A DNA stretch of 43,090 bases. It comes from Desulfosporosinus sp. (GTDB lineage: Bacteria > Bacillota > Desulfitobacteriia > Desulfitobacteriales > Desulfitobacteriaceae). Made by a program: the position numbers and the translations under genes. The stretch covers positions 1-43,090 of the forward strand of contig JARLHU010000218.1 of NCBI GenBank assembly GCA_031292095.1. Reading direction: 5' to 3'. The notes beneath the pieces were generated by a model. It ran no database searches. It was not told the origin of the DNA and saw only the letters and a list, made by a program, of their open reading frames with translations. Positions 8,681-15,702 of this stretch are shown piece by piece. Every line of letters begins with the position of its first letter. The stretch's first letter is position 1.

Positions 8681-10036
8681 ATGATGACCGTCAAAAACGT
8701 AATTACCAGCCAAGATATTATTGCCAAAACTCTTAAAGAAAAGATCGAGAAACATGAAGCGCGAATTGGGGTTATCGGTTTAGGTTACGTAGGACTCCCG
8801 TTGGCTGTTGAAAAAGGTAAAGTCGGGTTCCCAGTGGTTGGGTTTGACATTAATGCAGCCCGTGTTGAGCGTGTAAATGCTGCTGACAACTATATTGGCG
8901 ATGTTAAAGATGAAGACCTCCAAGACGTTGTACAAAGTGGCGTCTTGACGGCAACCACTGATTTCTCCCGCTTAGCAGAATGTGACGTAGTGATCATTTG
9001 TGTCCCTACGCCTTTAACCATCACCCGTGACCCAGATATTTCTTACATTAAAGCATCCACAGAAGCGATTGTAAAATATCTCCACCCAGGGCAATTAATT
9101 ACCTTGGAGAGTACGACCTATCCAGGAACAACGGAGGAAGTCATTCTTCCTTTATTAGAAAAAGCCGGACTTAAGGTAGGTCGTGATTTCTTCCTCGCTT
9201 TTTCACCGGAACGCGTTGATCCGGGTAACAAACGTTTTAGCACAAAAAATACCTCTAAAGTTGTAGGTGGGATGACCCCAGTCTGCCTAGAGATCGCTTA
9301 TGCGCTTTACATTCAAACCATAACTAATGTTGTTCCCGTGTCTTCGCCAGCTGCTGCGGAGCTGACCAAAGTCTTTGAAAATACCTATCGAGCCGTTAAC
9401 ATTGCCATGGTGAATGAATTAATGATGCTTTGTGACCGAATGGGAATTGATATCTGGGAAGTCGTTGAAGCGGCCGGAACAAAACCGTTTGGCATCCAGA
9501 CCTTTTACCCGGGACCAGGCGTGGGCGGTCACTGCATCCCGATTGATCCATTCTATCTTACCTGGAAAGCGCGTGAATACGATTTCCATACCCGCTTCAT
9601 AGAACTTGCTGGGGAAGTCAATGTCGAAGTTTCGTATTATGTCGTCAATAAAGTGGTTCGTGCTCTGAATAACGAAAATAAAAGTTTGAAGGACGCTAAA
9701 ATTTTCGTCCTCGGAGTAGCCTATAAAAAGGACATCGACGATATGCGCGAATCGCCAGCTTTGAAAATCATAGAGCTCTTGCGCAAACAAGGGGCCAATA
9801 TCACCTATCATGACCCATTTATTCCGGTTATTGAGCCACACGGCGGCAGTACAATCCATCTGGAAAGCTTGCAGTTGACTGATGAGGTGCTGGCCAACGC
9901 TGACGGTGTACTGATCTTAACAGACCATAGCGCGATTGACTATGAGCGAGTAGTTGCCAACGCCAAACTCGTAGTGGACACCCGTAACGCCACGAAAAAC
10001 GTTCTCGAGAATCGTGACAAGATCGTTAAAATCTAA
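8681..10036 (+). CDS. wbpA: UDP-N-acetylglucosamine 6-dehydrogenase, WbpA-type
   Basis: A nucleotide-sugar dehydrogenase that oxidises C6 of a UDP-HexNAc to the uronic acid using two NAD+. The N-terminal Rossmann motif GLGYVGLPLA lies near residues 29-38. CVPTPLT, ESTTYPGTTEE and FSPERVDPG follow. The catalytic Cys285 is in GVGGHCIPIDP, and the late VLGVAYKKDIDDMRESP closes the fold. The F-G-I-Q-T-F-Y-P-G pattern before the Cys fits the WbpA/WbpO subgroup rather than UDP-glucose dehydrogenases. With the genes at 10370, 12150 and 14016 it completes the first steps to UDP-GlcNAc(3NAc)A. AGGAGG precedes the ATG, and a second ATG follows immediately. Confidence 0.92.
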   Translation: MMTVKNVITSQDIIAKTLKEKIEKHEARIGVIGLGYVGLPLAVEKGKVGFPVVGFDINAARVERVNAADNYIGDVKDEDLQDVVQSGVLTATTDFSRLAECDVVIICVPTPLTITRDPDISYIKASTEAIVKYLHPGQLITLESTTYPGTTEEVILPLLEKAGLKVGRDFFLAFSPERVDPGNKRFSTKNTSKVVGGMTPVCLEIAYALYIQTITNVVPVSSPAAAELTKVFENTYRAVNIAMVNELMMLCDRMGIDIWEVVEAAGTKPFGIQTFYPGPGVGGHCIPIDPFYLTWKAREYDFHTRFIELAGEVNVEVSYYVVNKVVRALNNENKSLKDAKIFVLGVAYKKDIDDMRESPALKIIELLRKQGANITYHDPFIPVIEPHGGSTIHLESLQLTDEVLANADGVLILTDHSAIDYERVVANAKLVVDTRNATKNVLENRDKIVKI

Positions 10037-10060
10037 ATTTCATATTTGGAACTTAGAGAG

Positions 10061-10104
10061 ATATAGGTTTAAGGGGAATCAGTAGATTCCCCTTAAACCT
10101 ATAT
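10061..10104. terminator. Perfect 20 bp hairpin after the dehydrogenase gene
   Basis: Arms ATATAGGTTTAAGGGGAATC (10061-10080) and the exact complement (10085-10104) flank an AGTA loop. There is no T-run beyond TATAT, so terminator function is an inference from stability and from its place 24 bases after the stop codon. Confidence 0.55.
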
Positions 10105-10180
10105 ATGTAGAGCCGATGTCATTTCATGACTGACATTCCGCTTGATTTAGAATTGCTTGAATGCAACTAGGCATGCAACT

Positions 10181-10299
10181 GTGCAACCAGGGACGGTTCT
10201 TGGTTGCATTCATGAGAATACAACTAGGAATTTGCTTCTGGTGCAACTAGGGACGGTTCTTGGTTGCATTTATGAGAGTCAACTAGTAATTTGCTTCTT
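10181..10299 (+). repeat. Family 1 repeat, two tandem 60 bp units
   Basis: Two 60 bp units (10181-10240 and 10241-10299) each contain GTGCAACYAGGGACGGTTCT followed by TGGTTGCAT, a hairpin with TGCAAC/GTTGCA arms around the GGGACGGTTCT core. Each unit also carries the same flanking stretch ending in AATTTGCTTCT. Units differ at only a few positions. Confidence 0.85.
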
Positions 10300-10325
10300 A
10301 AATTTGAGTTGTCCATTTCCGTGAA

Positions 10326-10360
10326 AAAAGAAAAGAAAAGAAAAGAAAAGAAAAGAAAAG
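10326..10360 (+). repeat. AAAAG microsatellite, seven units
   Basis: Seven perfect AAAAG units end 9 bases before the ATG of the next gene, where its Shine-Dalgarno would be. The last unit plus the following AG is the only purine-rich candidate ribosome site. Confidence 0.9.
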
Positions 10361-10369
10361 AGTTGTTGA

Positions 10370-11422
10370 ATGAACATGAACGAAGAAAAAAAGATTCGGT
10401 TTGCGATCATAGGGTGCGGGCGGATTGCCCCCAAACATGCGGAGTCTATTATTGCGCTTCCTGAAGCAGAACTCATCGCGGTATGCGATATAGTACCTGA
10501 TCTAGCTCAAGCCTTTGCCGACAAATATGGAGCAGAGCCCTATACTGATTATATTGAAATGCTTAAAAGGGACGACATTGATGTCATCACCATTGCAACT
10601 CCGAGTGGCTTACATGCTGAAATCGGGATTGCAGCAGCCCAGGCAGGCAAACATATATTGGTAGAAAAACCAATGGCCATGACTCTAGAAACTGCTGATG
10701 CTATGATCGCAGCCTGTCACAAAGCTGGTGTTAAATTGGGCGTTATTCATCAAAACCGTTTTAATGACTCGATTAAACTCTTGCGCACGGCCTTAGAGGA
10801 TGGTCGTTTTGGCAAATTAACGCATGGACAGGCCACCGTTCGTTGGAATCGGAATGATAATTACTATACTCAAGCCCCTTGGCGTGGAACAAAACTCCAA
10901 GACGGCGGCGTCCTTATGAATCAGTCCATCCATAATATTGACCTTTTACAATGGACCTTTGGACCCGTGGAATCTGTGTTTGGTTATACGGCAACCTTCA
11001 TGCGCAAAATCGAAATGGAAGACATGGGGGCAGCCGTTATTAAGTTCAAAAGCGGAGCCATCGGGCTTATTGAGGCGGCCTCAACCATCTATCCTAAAAA
11101 CATTGAAGAAACCTTGAATATCTTCGGTGAGACCGGTTCGGTCATCGTTGGCGGCATCGCAGTTAACCGAATCGAAGTTTGGGAATTACCCGACAGCGAG
11201 GACGAGAAAAAAGAAATTTTCGCCAGTCAGGAAGGGGACCCCCCGACGGTATACGGCTTTGGACATAGAGAACTAATCTTGGATCTGATTCAAGCGATTC
11301 GAGAAGACCGGGAACCAGCTATTCCGGGAGAAGAAGGGCGTAAGGCGCTGGAGATTATCCTCGCGATTTACAAGTGTCAGGAGACGAAAGAGCCAGTGGT
11401 GTTTCCGATGGCTGTCGAGTAG
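10370..11422 (+). CDS. wbpB: UDP-GlcNAcA 3-dehydrogenase, Gfo/Idh/MocA family, WbpB/WlbA-type
   Basis: A 350-residue NAD(P)-dependent sugar oxidoreductase. The N-terminal Rossmann motif IGCGRIAPKH and the EKP motif (VEKPMAM) define the Gfo/Idh family. HQNRFND, GKLTHGQATVRWNRND and GGVLMNQSIHNIDLL match my recollection of WbpB/WlbA enzymes, which oxidise C3 of UDP-GlcNAcA. The ketone would be aminated by the aminotransferase at 14016 and acetylated by the enzyme at 12150. There is no clear Shine-Dalgarno; an AAAAG repeat lies in its place. A second in-frame ATG is 6 bases later. The stop codon touches the terminal inverted repeat of the element at 11423. Confidence 0.9.
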   Translation: MNMNEEKKIRFAIIGCGRIAPKHAESIIALPEAELIAVCDIVPDLAQAFADKYGAEPYTDYIEMLKRDDIDVITIATPSGLHAEIGIAAAQAGKHILVEKPMAMTLETADAMIAACHKAGVKLGVIHQNRFNDSIKLLRTALEDGRFGKLTHGQATVRWNRNDNYYTQAPWRGTKLQDGGVLMNQSIHNIDLLQWTFGPVESVFGYTATFMRKIEMEDMGAAVIKFKSGAIGLIEAASTIYPKNIEETLNIFGETGSVIVGGIAVNRIEVWELPDSEDEKKEIFASQEGDPPTVYGFGHRELILDLIQAIREDREPAIPGEEGRKALEIILAIYKCQETKEPVVFPMAVE

Positions 11423-11693
11423 GGAGAGTTGAGTTACAGCCGCTCCGTCCCTACGCTCGCAGACCAAACTAAGGCCAACCTGCTGGATGAAAGTGGGCGG
11501 GGTTCCGCCAAATTCGACATCCGCTGGCCATGGATGGCCGAGTGTCCCTGTAGCCAAGGATGGCGAGAAGGGACCTTGTCTCAGTTGGCGCGGGATCCAT
11601 CCTTGGATCCCGCCCCGCTGATGAAAGGGCAGGTTGGCCTAAGTTTGGTGGGCTGCTCACGTAGAGGGCTCACTTGCTGTAACTCAACTCTCC
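11423..11693. mobile_element. 271 bp palindromic MITE-like element
   Basis: The ends are a perfect 18 bp inverted repeat: GGAGAGTTGAGTTACAGC at 11423-11440 and its complement at 11676-11693. Complementarity resumes further in, with CCAAACTAAGGCCAACCTGC near 11463-11483 pairing with GCAGGTTGGCCTAAGTTTGG at about 11630-11648. The centre contains further small hairpins, such as GGGATCC near 11594 with GGATCCC near 11610. No long ORF and no transposase. It starts exactly after the wbpB stop codon and ends inside hicA. A CAAGGATGGC module near 11558 recurs in the MITE-like copies at 13.4 and 15.4 kb. Confidence 0.75.
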
Positions 11694-11790
11694 GGGCTGG
11701 GATTACGGGTCTCTTAACTGGAATAAACCCGGCTCGCTTTAAAGTAGCCACCACGTCTTTGCCTGAGATTCTTGGTTGTCGAGGCGTCAT
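11694..11790 (-). pseudogene. hicA: Truncated HicA toxin gene
   Basis: The first 30 or so codons (PRQPRISGKDVVATLKRAGF) match the start of HicA mRNA interferases, small double-stranded-RNA-binding-fold toxins. The reading frame then runs into the palindromic element, where the expected G-S-H catalytic His segment (about residues 30-36) is absent. The frame stays open to 11581, but the rest is element sequence. Its ATG overlaps the hicB stop as ATGA, the usual coupled arrangement. The toxin is therefore almost certainly inactive. Confidence 0.8.
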
Positions 11791-12020
11791 ACACTGATCA
11801 CTAGCTCTTGTTTTTCCAAAGGCAAAAACTCTCCCTGAGGTAATGGACGACCTTGAATTTCTAAGGCTTTTAGATAACCTTGAATAACTTCTCTAGCATT
11901 AGTTAGTGCTTCTTCAATAGTATCCCCCTCAGTAACACATCCGGGTAAGGCCGGGACTGTCACGGTAAAACCACCGTCCTCCTCATCAAAATCTAGAACG
12001 ATTTTGAATCTGTTTCCCAT
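11787..12020 (-). CDS. hicB: HicB-family antitoxin
   Basis: A 77-residue protein of the HicB/UPF0150 family, which neutralises HicA and often represses its own operon. The fold signature is clear: FKIVLDFDEEDGGFTVTVPALPGC then GDTIEEALTNAREVIQGYL. It has no obvious DNA-binding extension at the C-terminus, so any autorepression is uncertain. Shine-Dalgarno GGAGGG precedes the ATG, and a TATAAT-like box on the minus strand lies at 12038-12043. It is transcribed against the surrounding polysaccharide genes and looks like an inserted accessory cassette. With hicA broken it is an orphan antitoxin. Confidence 0.9.
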   Translation of the reverse strand: MGNRFKIVLDFDEEDGGFTVTVPALPGCVTEGDTIEEALTNAREVIQGYLKALEIQGRPLPQGEFLPLEKQELVISV

Positions 12021-12149
12021 TTGTAAATCCCTCCATTATTATATTTTTAAGGTATTTTAATTTTGCTGAAAGACACCTTTCTTTGTGGATTATTATAACA
12101 CGAACAACGATTGCCAATGAATGTAAATTTTATGAAAGGAGCAAAAATA

Positions 12150-12995
12150 ATGAATCATCGAATGATAGCCCCCAGTGCGATCGTGCCAGATAGCGTAATA
12201 GTTGGGCCGTTTTGTGTGATTGGGGAAAATGTGGTGATCGGGGAAAATGTCGTCTTGGGAGTGGGGTGTGTTCTTGGCGATGGAGCCCGGGTTGGGGCAG
12301 GGAGTGAGCTCGGGAACTATGTCAGTATCGGAGTAGAGGGGAAATTAGGCCTTCGTATTCGCATAGGGGATCACACCACGATTTACGCACAAGTTGAGCT
12401 AGGAGATGACGGCTTCATCGGGAGCAATTCTTCGCTTGGACGTTTACCAAAGGCAGCGGCTACCAGTACGGTAAAAGCTCAAGCAGACTTACCCCCCCTC
12501 AGAATGGGGAACGGTTTCACAGTCGGGTGCTCTACCGTCCTTTATGCAGGGACAAGCTATGCCGACGCAGCCTTCGTCGGGGACGGAGCTGTAGTACGGG
12601 AGAGATGCACGATCGGGCAGAACGTAGTTATAGGCTCGGGTGTAGGTGTGGAAAATGACACCAAAATCGGTGCGTTCACCAAGATTCAGACGGGTTCAAA
12701 TATCACCGCCTATATGGAAATCGAAGAACATGTGTTTATTGCCCCCATGGTCACGACGACCAATGATAACTATATGGGGCGGACAGAAAAACGTCATAAA
12801 TCAATCAAAGGCCCGACAATTCAGCGAGGAGCCCGTATTGGCGGAGGGGCGATCCTTTTGCCAGGTATAAACATTGCCCCCGAGACCTTCGTGGCCGCAG
12901 GAGCTGTAGTAACCAAAAACACCACAGAAAAACGCGTCATCAAAGGATTTCCAGCCAAAGACCTTCGAGAAGTTCCGGAGGAAGAACTTCTGTGA
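12150..12995 (+). CDS. wbpD: Left-handed beta-helix acetyltransferase, WbpD-type
   Basis: A hexapeptide-repeat transferase, likely acetyl-CoA:UDP-GlcNAc(3NH2)A N-acetyltransferase. About 20 hexapeptide turns are visible (VIGENVVIGENVVLG, and later IGGGAILLPGINIAPETFVAAGAVV). The FIAPMVTTTNDNY segment near the C-terminus resembles WbpD-like enzymes, and the C-terminus is a short helix. At 281 residues it is longer than the Pseudomonas WbpD (about 190), with extra turns at the N-terminus. A TTG at 12111 opens the frame earlier, but AAAGGAG at 12135-12141 points to the ATG at 12150. Assignment to this pathway rests partly on its neighbours; another amino-sugar could be the acceptor. Confidence 0.85.
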   Translation: MNHRMIAPSAIVPDSVIVGPFCVIGENVVIGENVVLGVGCVLGDGARVGAGSELGNYVSIGVEGKLGLRIRIGDHTTIYAQVELGDDGFIGSNSSLGRLPKAAATSTVKAQADLPPLRMGNGFTVGCSTVLYAGTSYADAAFVGDGAVVRERCTIGQNVVIGSGVGVENDTKIGAFTKIQTGSNITAYMEIEEHVFIAPMVTTTNDNYMGRTEKRHKSIKGPTIQRGARIGGGAILLPGINIAPETFVAAGAVVTKNTTEKRVIKGFPAKDLREVPEEELL

Positions 12996-13014
12996 GGCAC
13001 ACGCTACATTGAGG

Positions 13015-13216
13015 GAGGAAGTGTCTTAGCCCGTTCGCACACGTTCCATTGCTATTCACTTGATGCTAAGGCTAAAACGCAAAACCTCTGGGCTTTCTGC
13101 ATGTGAACCGTTGCGTTTCTTAACGCCTTATCATCTGCGCTCATTGACGCAATTCCACTAAAGTGTTTCTCTAAGCTAAGAAACTTCCTCTGGACTTACG
13201 GGTCGACGGGGTTTGG
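13015..13216 (-). mobile_element. Family 2 MITE-like element, copy A
   Basis: About 200 bp with imperfect terminal inverted repeats GAGGAAGTGTCTTAGC and GCTAAGAAACTTCCTC, extended to a shared CCCGTCGACCC-type outer end. Internal landmarks shared with the other copies are CAAAACCTCTGGGCTTTCTG, GCGTTTCTTAACGC and TCATTGACGCAATTCCACT. It is in inverted orientation relative to copies C and D. No ORF. Confidence 0.8.
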
Positions 13217-13227
13217 CACTGCACGCA

Positions 13228-13254
13228 GGGACGGTTCTTGTGCTTCCTTGAGTG
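13228..13254 (+). repeat. Family 1 repeat, single degenerate copy
   Basis: Contains GGGACGGTTCTTG at 13228-13240, flanked by GCAC and GTGC. The stem is weaker than in other copies. It lies between family 2 copies A and B. Confidence 0.6.
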
Positions 13255-13266
13255 CATCGAGATCTT

Positions 13267-13590
13267 GGAGAGAAAGTGTCTCTGCACGTTCGCACACGCT
13301 GCAGTTGGGAGGAAGTGTCTTAGCATCCTACGCCGGTAGGTATTCCTTTAGGGATCGCGGCTTCGGCGATACTCTCCACTGGAGACTATCGTGATCGTAC
13401 ACATTCCATTGCTAATCGCTTGATGCTAAGGCTAAAATGCAAAACCTCTGGGCTTCCTGAATGTGCGTCGCTCCTTGCCATCCTTGGTACCGCGACATCA
13501 GTCGATCACGACATCTAGCCATCCATGGCGATGCTCTACCCACGAACGTTCTGTTCGGGGCATGGACAAAGTCCCGTTACGTTTCATATC
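13267..13590 (-). mobile_element. Family 2 MITE-like element, copy B (degenerate, rearranged)
   Basis: Begins with a partial end (GAGAAAGTGTCTCTGCACG at 13269) and a second end GGAGGAAGTGTCTTAGCATC near 13309. An unrelated palindromic insert follows, then the shared GATGCTAAGGCTAAAATGC and CAAAACCTCTGGGCTTCCTG. It shares with copy D a segment around CGCTCCTTGCCATCCTTGG (13469) that copies A and C lack. The right part decays towards 13590. ORFs predicted here are chance readings. Confidence 0.65.
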
Positions 13591-13740
13591 GCCTCATGCA
13601 ACGCAGGGACGTGCAAGTTTGGGGATGGTTCTTGGACTTGCACACACGGACTCCTCGCTGAATTGTCGGTCCCTTAGTTGATTGCAGAATGTAAGTTAAG
13701 AACCATCACCGACTTGCATTAAGTACCTAACGTCGTTCTA
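13591..13740. other. Decayed repeat remnants between wbpD and wbpE
   Basis: Contains degenerate family 1 remnants (a GGGATGGTTCTTGG near 13622 and AAGAACCATCACC near 13698) and nothing I can support as a gene. The full 12996-14015 interval is built of repeats. Confidence 0.5.
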
Positions 13741-13939
13741 AACCCCCGTCGACCCAAGGCTAGAGGAAGTTTCTTAGCTTAGTGAAGCACTTAGCGGAAT
13801 TGCGTCAATGAGCGTAGACGATTTTGCGTTAAGAAACGCAACGGTTCACTTGCAGAAAGCCCAGAGGTTTTGCGTTTTAGCAAACATCGTCAAGCGAATA
13901 GCAATGTAGCGTGTGCGAGTGGGCTAAGACACTTCCTCC
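13741..13939 (+). mobile_element. Family 2 MITE-like element, copy C
   Basis: Starts at CCCGTCGACCC, then GAGGAAGTTTCTTAGC, and ends GCTAAGACACTTCCTC (13923-13938). It is the reverse complement of copy A over nearly its full length, so A and C form a large inverted repeat around 13217-13740. No ORF. Confidence 0.8.
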
Positions 13940-14015
13940 CTGCATCATGCCCTTACTTGAGGGCAGTGGATGTCACTGAAAATAATAAACTTGTAGAGAA
14001 GGGGAAGATCCACTA

Positions 14016-15107
14016 ATGAGTATTCCACTACTAGATCTCAAAGCCCAATACCTAACGATTAAAAATGAAATTGATCAGGCCATCCAAAACGTCTTAGACT
14101 CCTCCATTTTTATTATGGGCCCGGAAATGAAGACCTTGGAAAAGGAAATTGCGGCTTACTGTGGGACGAAGGATGCCGTCGCTGTAGCTAACGGTACGGA
14201 CGCTCTGATTTTGACCCTCAAAGCTTTTGGGATCGGCCCAGGAGATGAAGTGATCACGACCCCGTTTACATTTTTCGCCTCGGCGGAAACGATTGCTCAG
14301 GTTGGGGCAACCCCTGTTTTTGTCGATATTGACCCAGTGACACTTAATATGGACTTAACTTTACTCGAGAAGAAAATAACTCCTCAGACGAAGGCGATTA
14401 TTGCAGTACATATTTTTGGACAGATGCTGGATGTTGAGAAAATTATGGAAATAGCAGCGCGCCACAATATTAAAGTCATTGAGGACGCAGCTCAAGCGAT
14501 TGGGGCAGAGTATCGGGGGAAGAAGGCGGGCTCGATAGCTCATGCTTCGACCTTTAGTTTCTTTCCGACTAAGAACCTGGGAGCCTATGGAGATGGTGGG
14601 ATGATCGTCACAAATGATGAAGACCTAGCAACGCAACTGCGGATGCTTCGTTTCCATGGGTGCAAAATTAAGTATTATCACGATGAAATTGGTTATAACA
14701 GCCGTTTAGATGAGATGCAAGCAGCGATTTTAAGGGTTAAGTTGCGGTATCTTGACCGATGGAATGAAGGTCGTCGGGAAAGAGCTAAAGTCTATGATCA
14801 ACTCCTTGCCGATGCATCGGTTCAGTTACCGGGCCGCGATCCGCTGGCCTTGCCTATCTATCACCTCTACGTGCTCCGGTCAGAAGAGCGTAATATCCTC
14901 ATGGAGCGTTTAAAAGCAGGTGGTGTCGCCAGCGCTGTCTATTATCCCGTACCGCTTCACTTACAAAAAGCTTTTCATACGCTCGGCTATAAGGTGGGCG
15001 ATTTTCCCGTGGCCGAGCAGGCATGTGAACAAGCCCTCGCCATACCGTGTTACCCTGAACTGAGTTTAGACCAACAAAGACAGATAGTGGCCTTAATTAA
15101 GCATTAG
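14016..15107 (+). CDS. wbpE: DegT/DnrJ/EryC1 aminotransferase, WbpE-type
   Basis: A PLP-dependent sugar aminotransferase of 363 residues, probably aminating C3 of UDP-3-keto-GlcNAcA with glutamate. The PLP lysine is Lys186 in SFFPTKNLGAYGDGG. The N-terminal PLLDLKAQY, ANGTDAL (PLP phosphate) and EDAAQAIGAEY are family hallmarks and are of the WbpE/WlbC type. GGGGAAG precedes the ATG. The last codons and stop (from about 15077) are duplicated 97 bases downstream as a non-coding copy. With wbpA, wbpB and wbpD it completes UDP-GlcNAc(3NAc)A synthesis; no WbpI-type 2-epimerase is present. Confidence 0.9.
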   Translation: MSIPLLDLKAQYLTIKNEIDQAIQNVLDSSIFIMGPEMKTLEKEIAAYCGTKDAVAVANGTDALILTLKAFGIGPGDEVITTPFTFFASAETIAQVGATPVFVDIDPVTLNMDLTLLEKKITPQTKAIIAVHIFGQMLDVEKIMEIAARHNIKVIEDAAQAIGAEYRGKKAGSIAHASTFSFFPTKNLGAYGDGGMIVTNDEDLATQLRMLRFHGCKIKYYHDEIGYNSRLDEMQAAILRVKLRYLDRWNEGRRERAKVYDQLLADASVQLPGRDPLALPIYHLYVLRSEERNILMERLKAGGVASAVYYPVPLHLQKAFHTLGYKVGDFPVAEQACEQALAIPCYPELSLDQQRQIVALIKH

Positions 15108-15209
15108 ATACACGCATGTTTTATCGTAAAGGCACAAGGGCTGTGCAACGAAGAACCGTCCCCAATTGCATCCAAGACAGATTGTGGCACTAATTAAGCC
15201 TTAGACGTG
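15077..15209 (+). repeat. Direct duplication of the wbpE 3' end with a family 1 repeat
   Basis: AAGACAGATAGTGGCCTTAA at 15077 and AAGACAGATTGTGGCACTAA at 15174 begin two copies of the same gene end; both read R-Q-I-V-A-L-I-K then a stop within two codons. Each copy is followed by a family 1 hairpin (TGCAAC GAAGAACCGTCCCC ATTGCA at 15143-15170 and a like copy at 15215-15243). Confidence 0.8.
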
Positions 15210-15269
15210 TTGGGATGCAACAAAGAACCGTCCCCGTTTGCACGTTTGCATGCGTGTCCCGGTCGTATT

Positions 15270-15522
15270 CAAACCCCGTCGACCCACAAGTCCAGAGGAA
15301 GTTTCTTAGCTTAGAGAAGCATTTTAGTGGAATTGCGTCAATGAGCGCAGATGATAAGGCGTTAAGAAACGCAACGGGACTTGTCCAAGGATGGACTGAT
15401 GTCGCGGTGCCAAGGATGGCAAGGAGCGACACACATTCAGAAAGCCCAGAGGTTTTGCGTTTTAGCCTTAGCATCAAGCGAATAGCAATGGAACGTGTGC
15501 GAACGTGCTAAGACACTTCCTC
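15270..15522 (+). mobile_element. Family 2 MITE-like element, copy D
   Basis: Starts CAAACCCCGTCGACCC, then GAGGAAGTTTCTTAGC, and ends GCTAAGACACTTCCTC at 15507-15522. Same orientation as copy C but about 50 bp longer, because it carries a GGACTGATGTCGCGG and CCAAGGATGGCAAGGAGCG module also found in copy B. No ORF. Confidence 0.8.
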
Positions 15523-15552
15523 GCCAGCCAAGTTCTCGAGCAATAACGAACG

Positions 15553-15606
15553 GATGCAACGAAGAACCGTCCCCGTTCCCGCGTCCGTCCCGTCCCCCTT
15601 TGCACG
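15553..15606 (-). repeat. Family 1 repeat with local rearrangement
   Basis: GGATGCAACGAAGAACCGTC begins a family 1 unit whose right side is expanded by CCGTCC/CCGTCCC repeats before TTTGCACG. Confidence 0.65.
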
Positions 15607-15702
15607 TGCCTTGGTGTCGCACGCATGTTTTGTTGTAAAAGCACAAGGGCTGTAGTAAAATATTGAACAGTGATTTATTGAGGAAAGAGAGAATGGATAA
15701 CT

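Larger units (their letters stand above)
15112..15653 (+). repeat. 33 bp direct repeat bracketing a compound repeat insertion
   Basis: 15112-15144 and 15621-15653 both begin ACGCATGTTTT and end GCACAAGGGCTGT, with about 30 of 33 identical. Between them lie two family 1 hairpins, the wbpE-tail copy, family 2 copy D and a further family 1 element. This suggests the original wbpE-15703 spacer was short. Confidence 0.7.

Noticed and set aside
9419..9859. 146-codon minus-strand frame inside wbpA
   Set aside because: Antisense to a conserved gene with visible catalytic motifs; no ribosome site.
10181..10299. Possible CRISPR array (repeated 60 bp units)
   Set aside because: Only two units, no constant repeat plus variable spacer structure, and the core recurs singly elsewhere as a hairpin element; no cas genes.
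13461..13681. Two overlapping plus-strand reading frames of about 70 codons
   Set aside because: They lie entirely inside degenerate family 2 and family 1 repeats, overlap each other in different frames, have no ribosome site and show no protein-like pattern.
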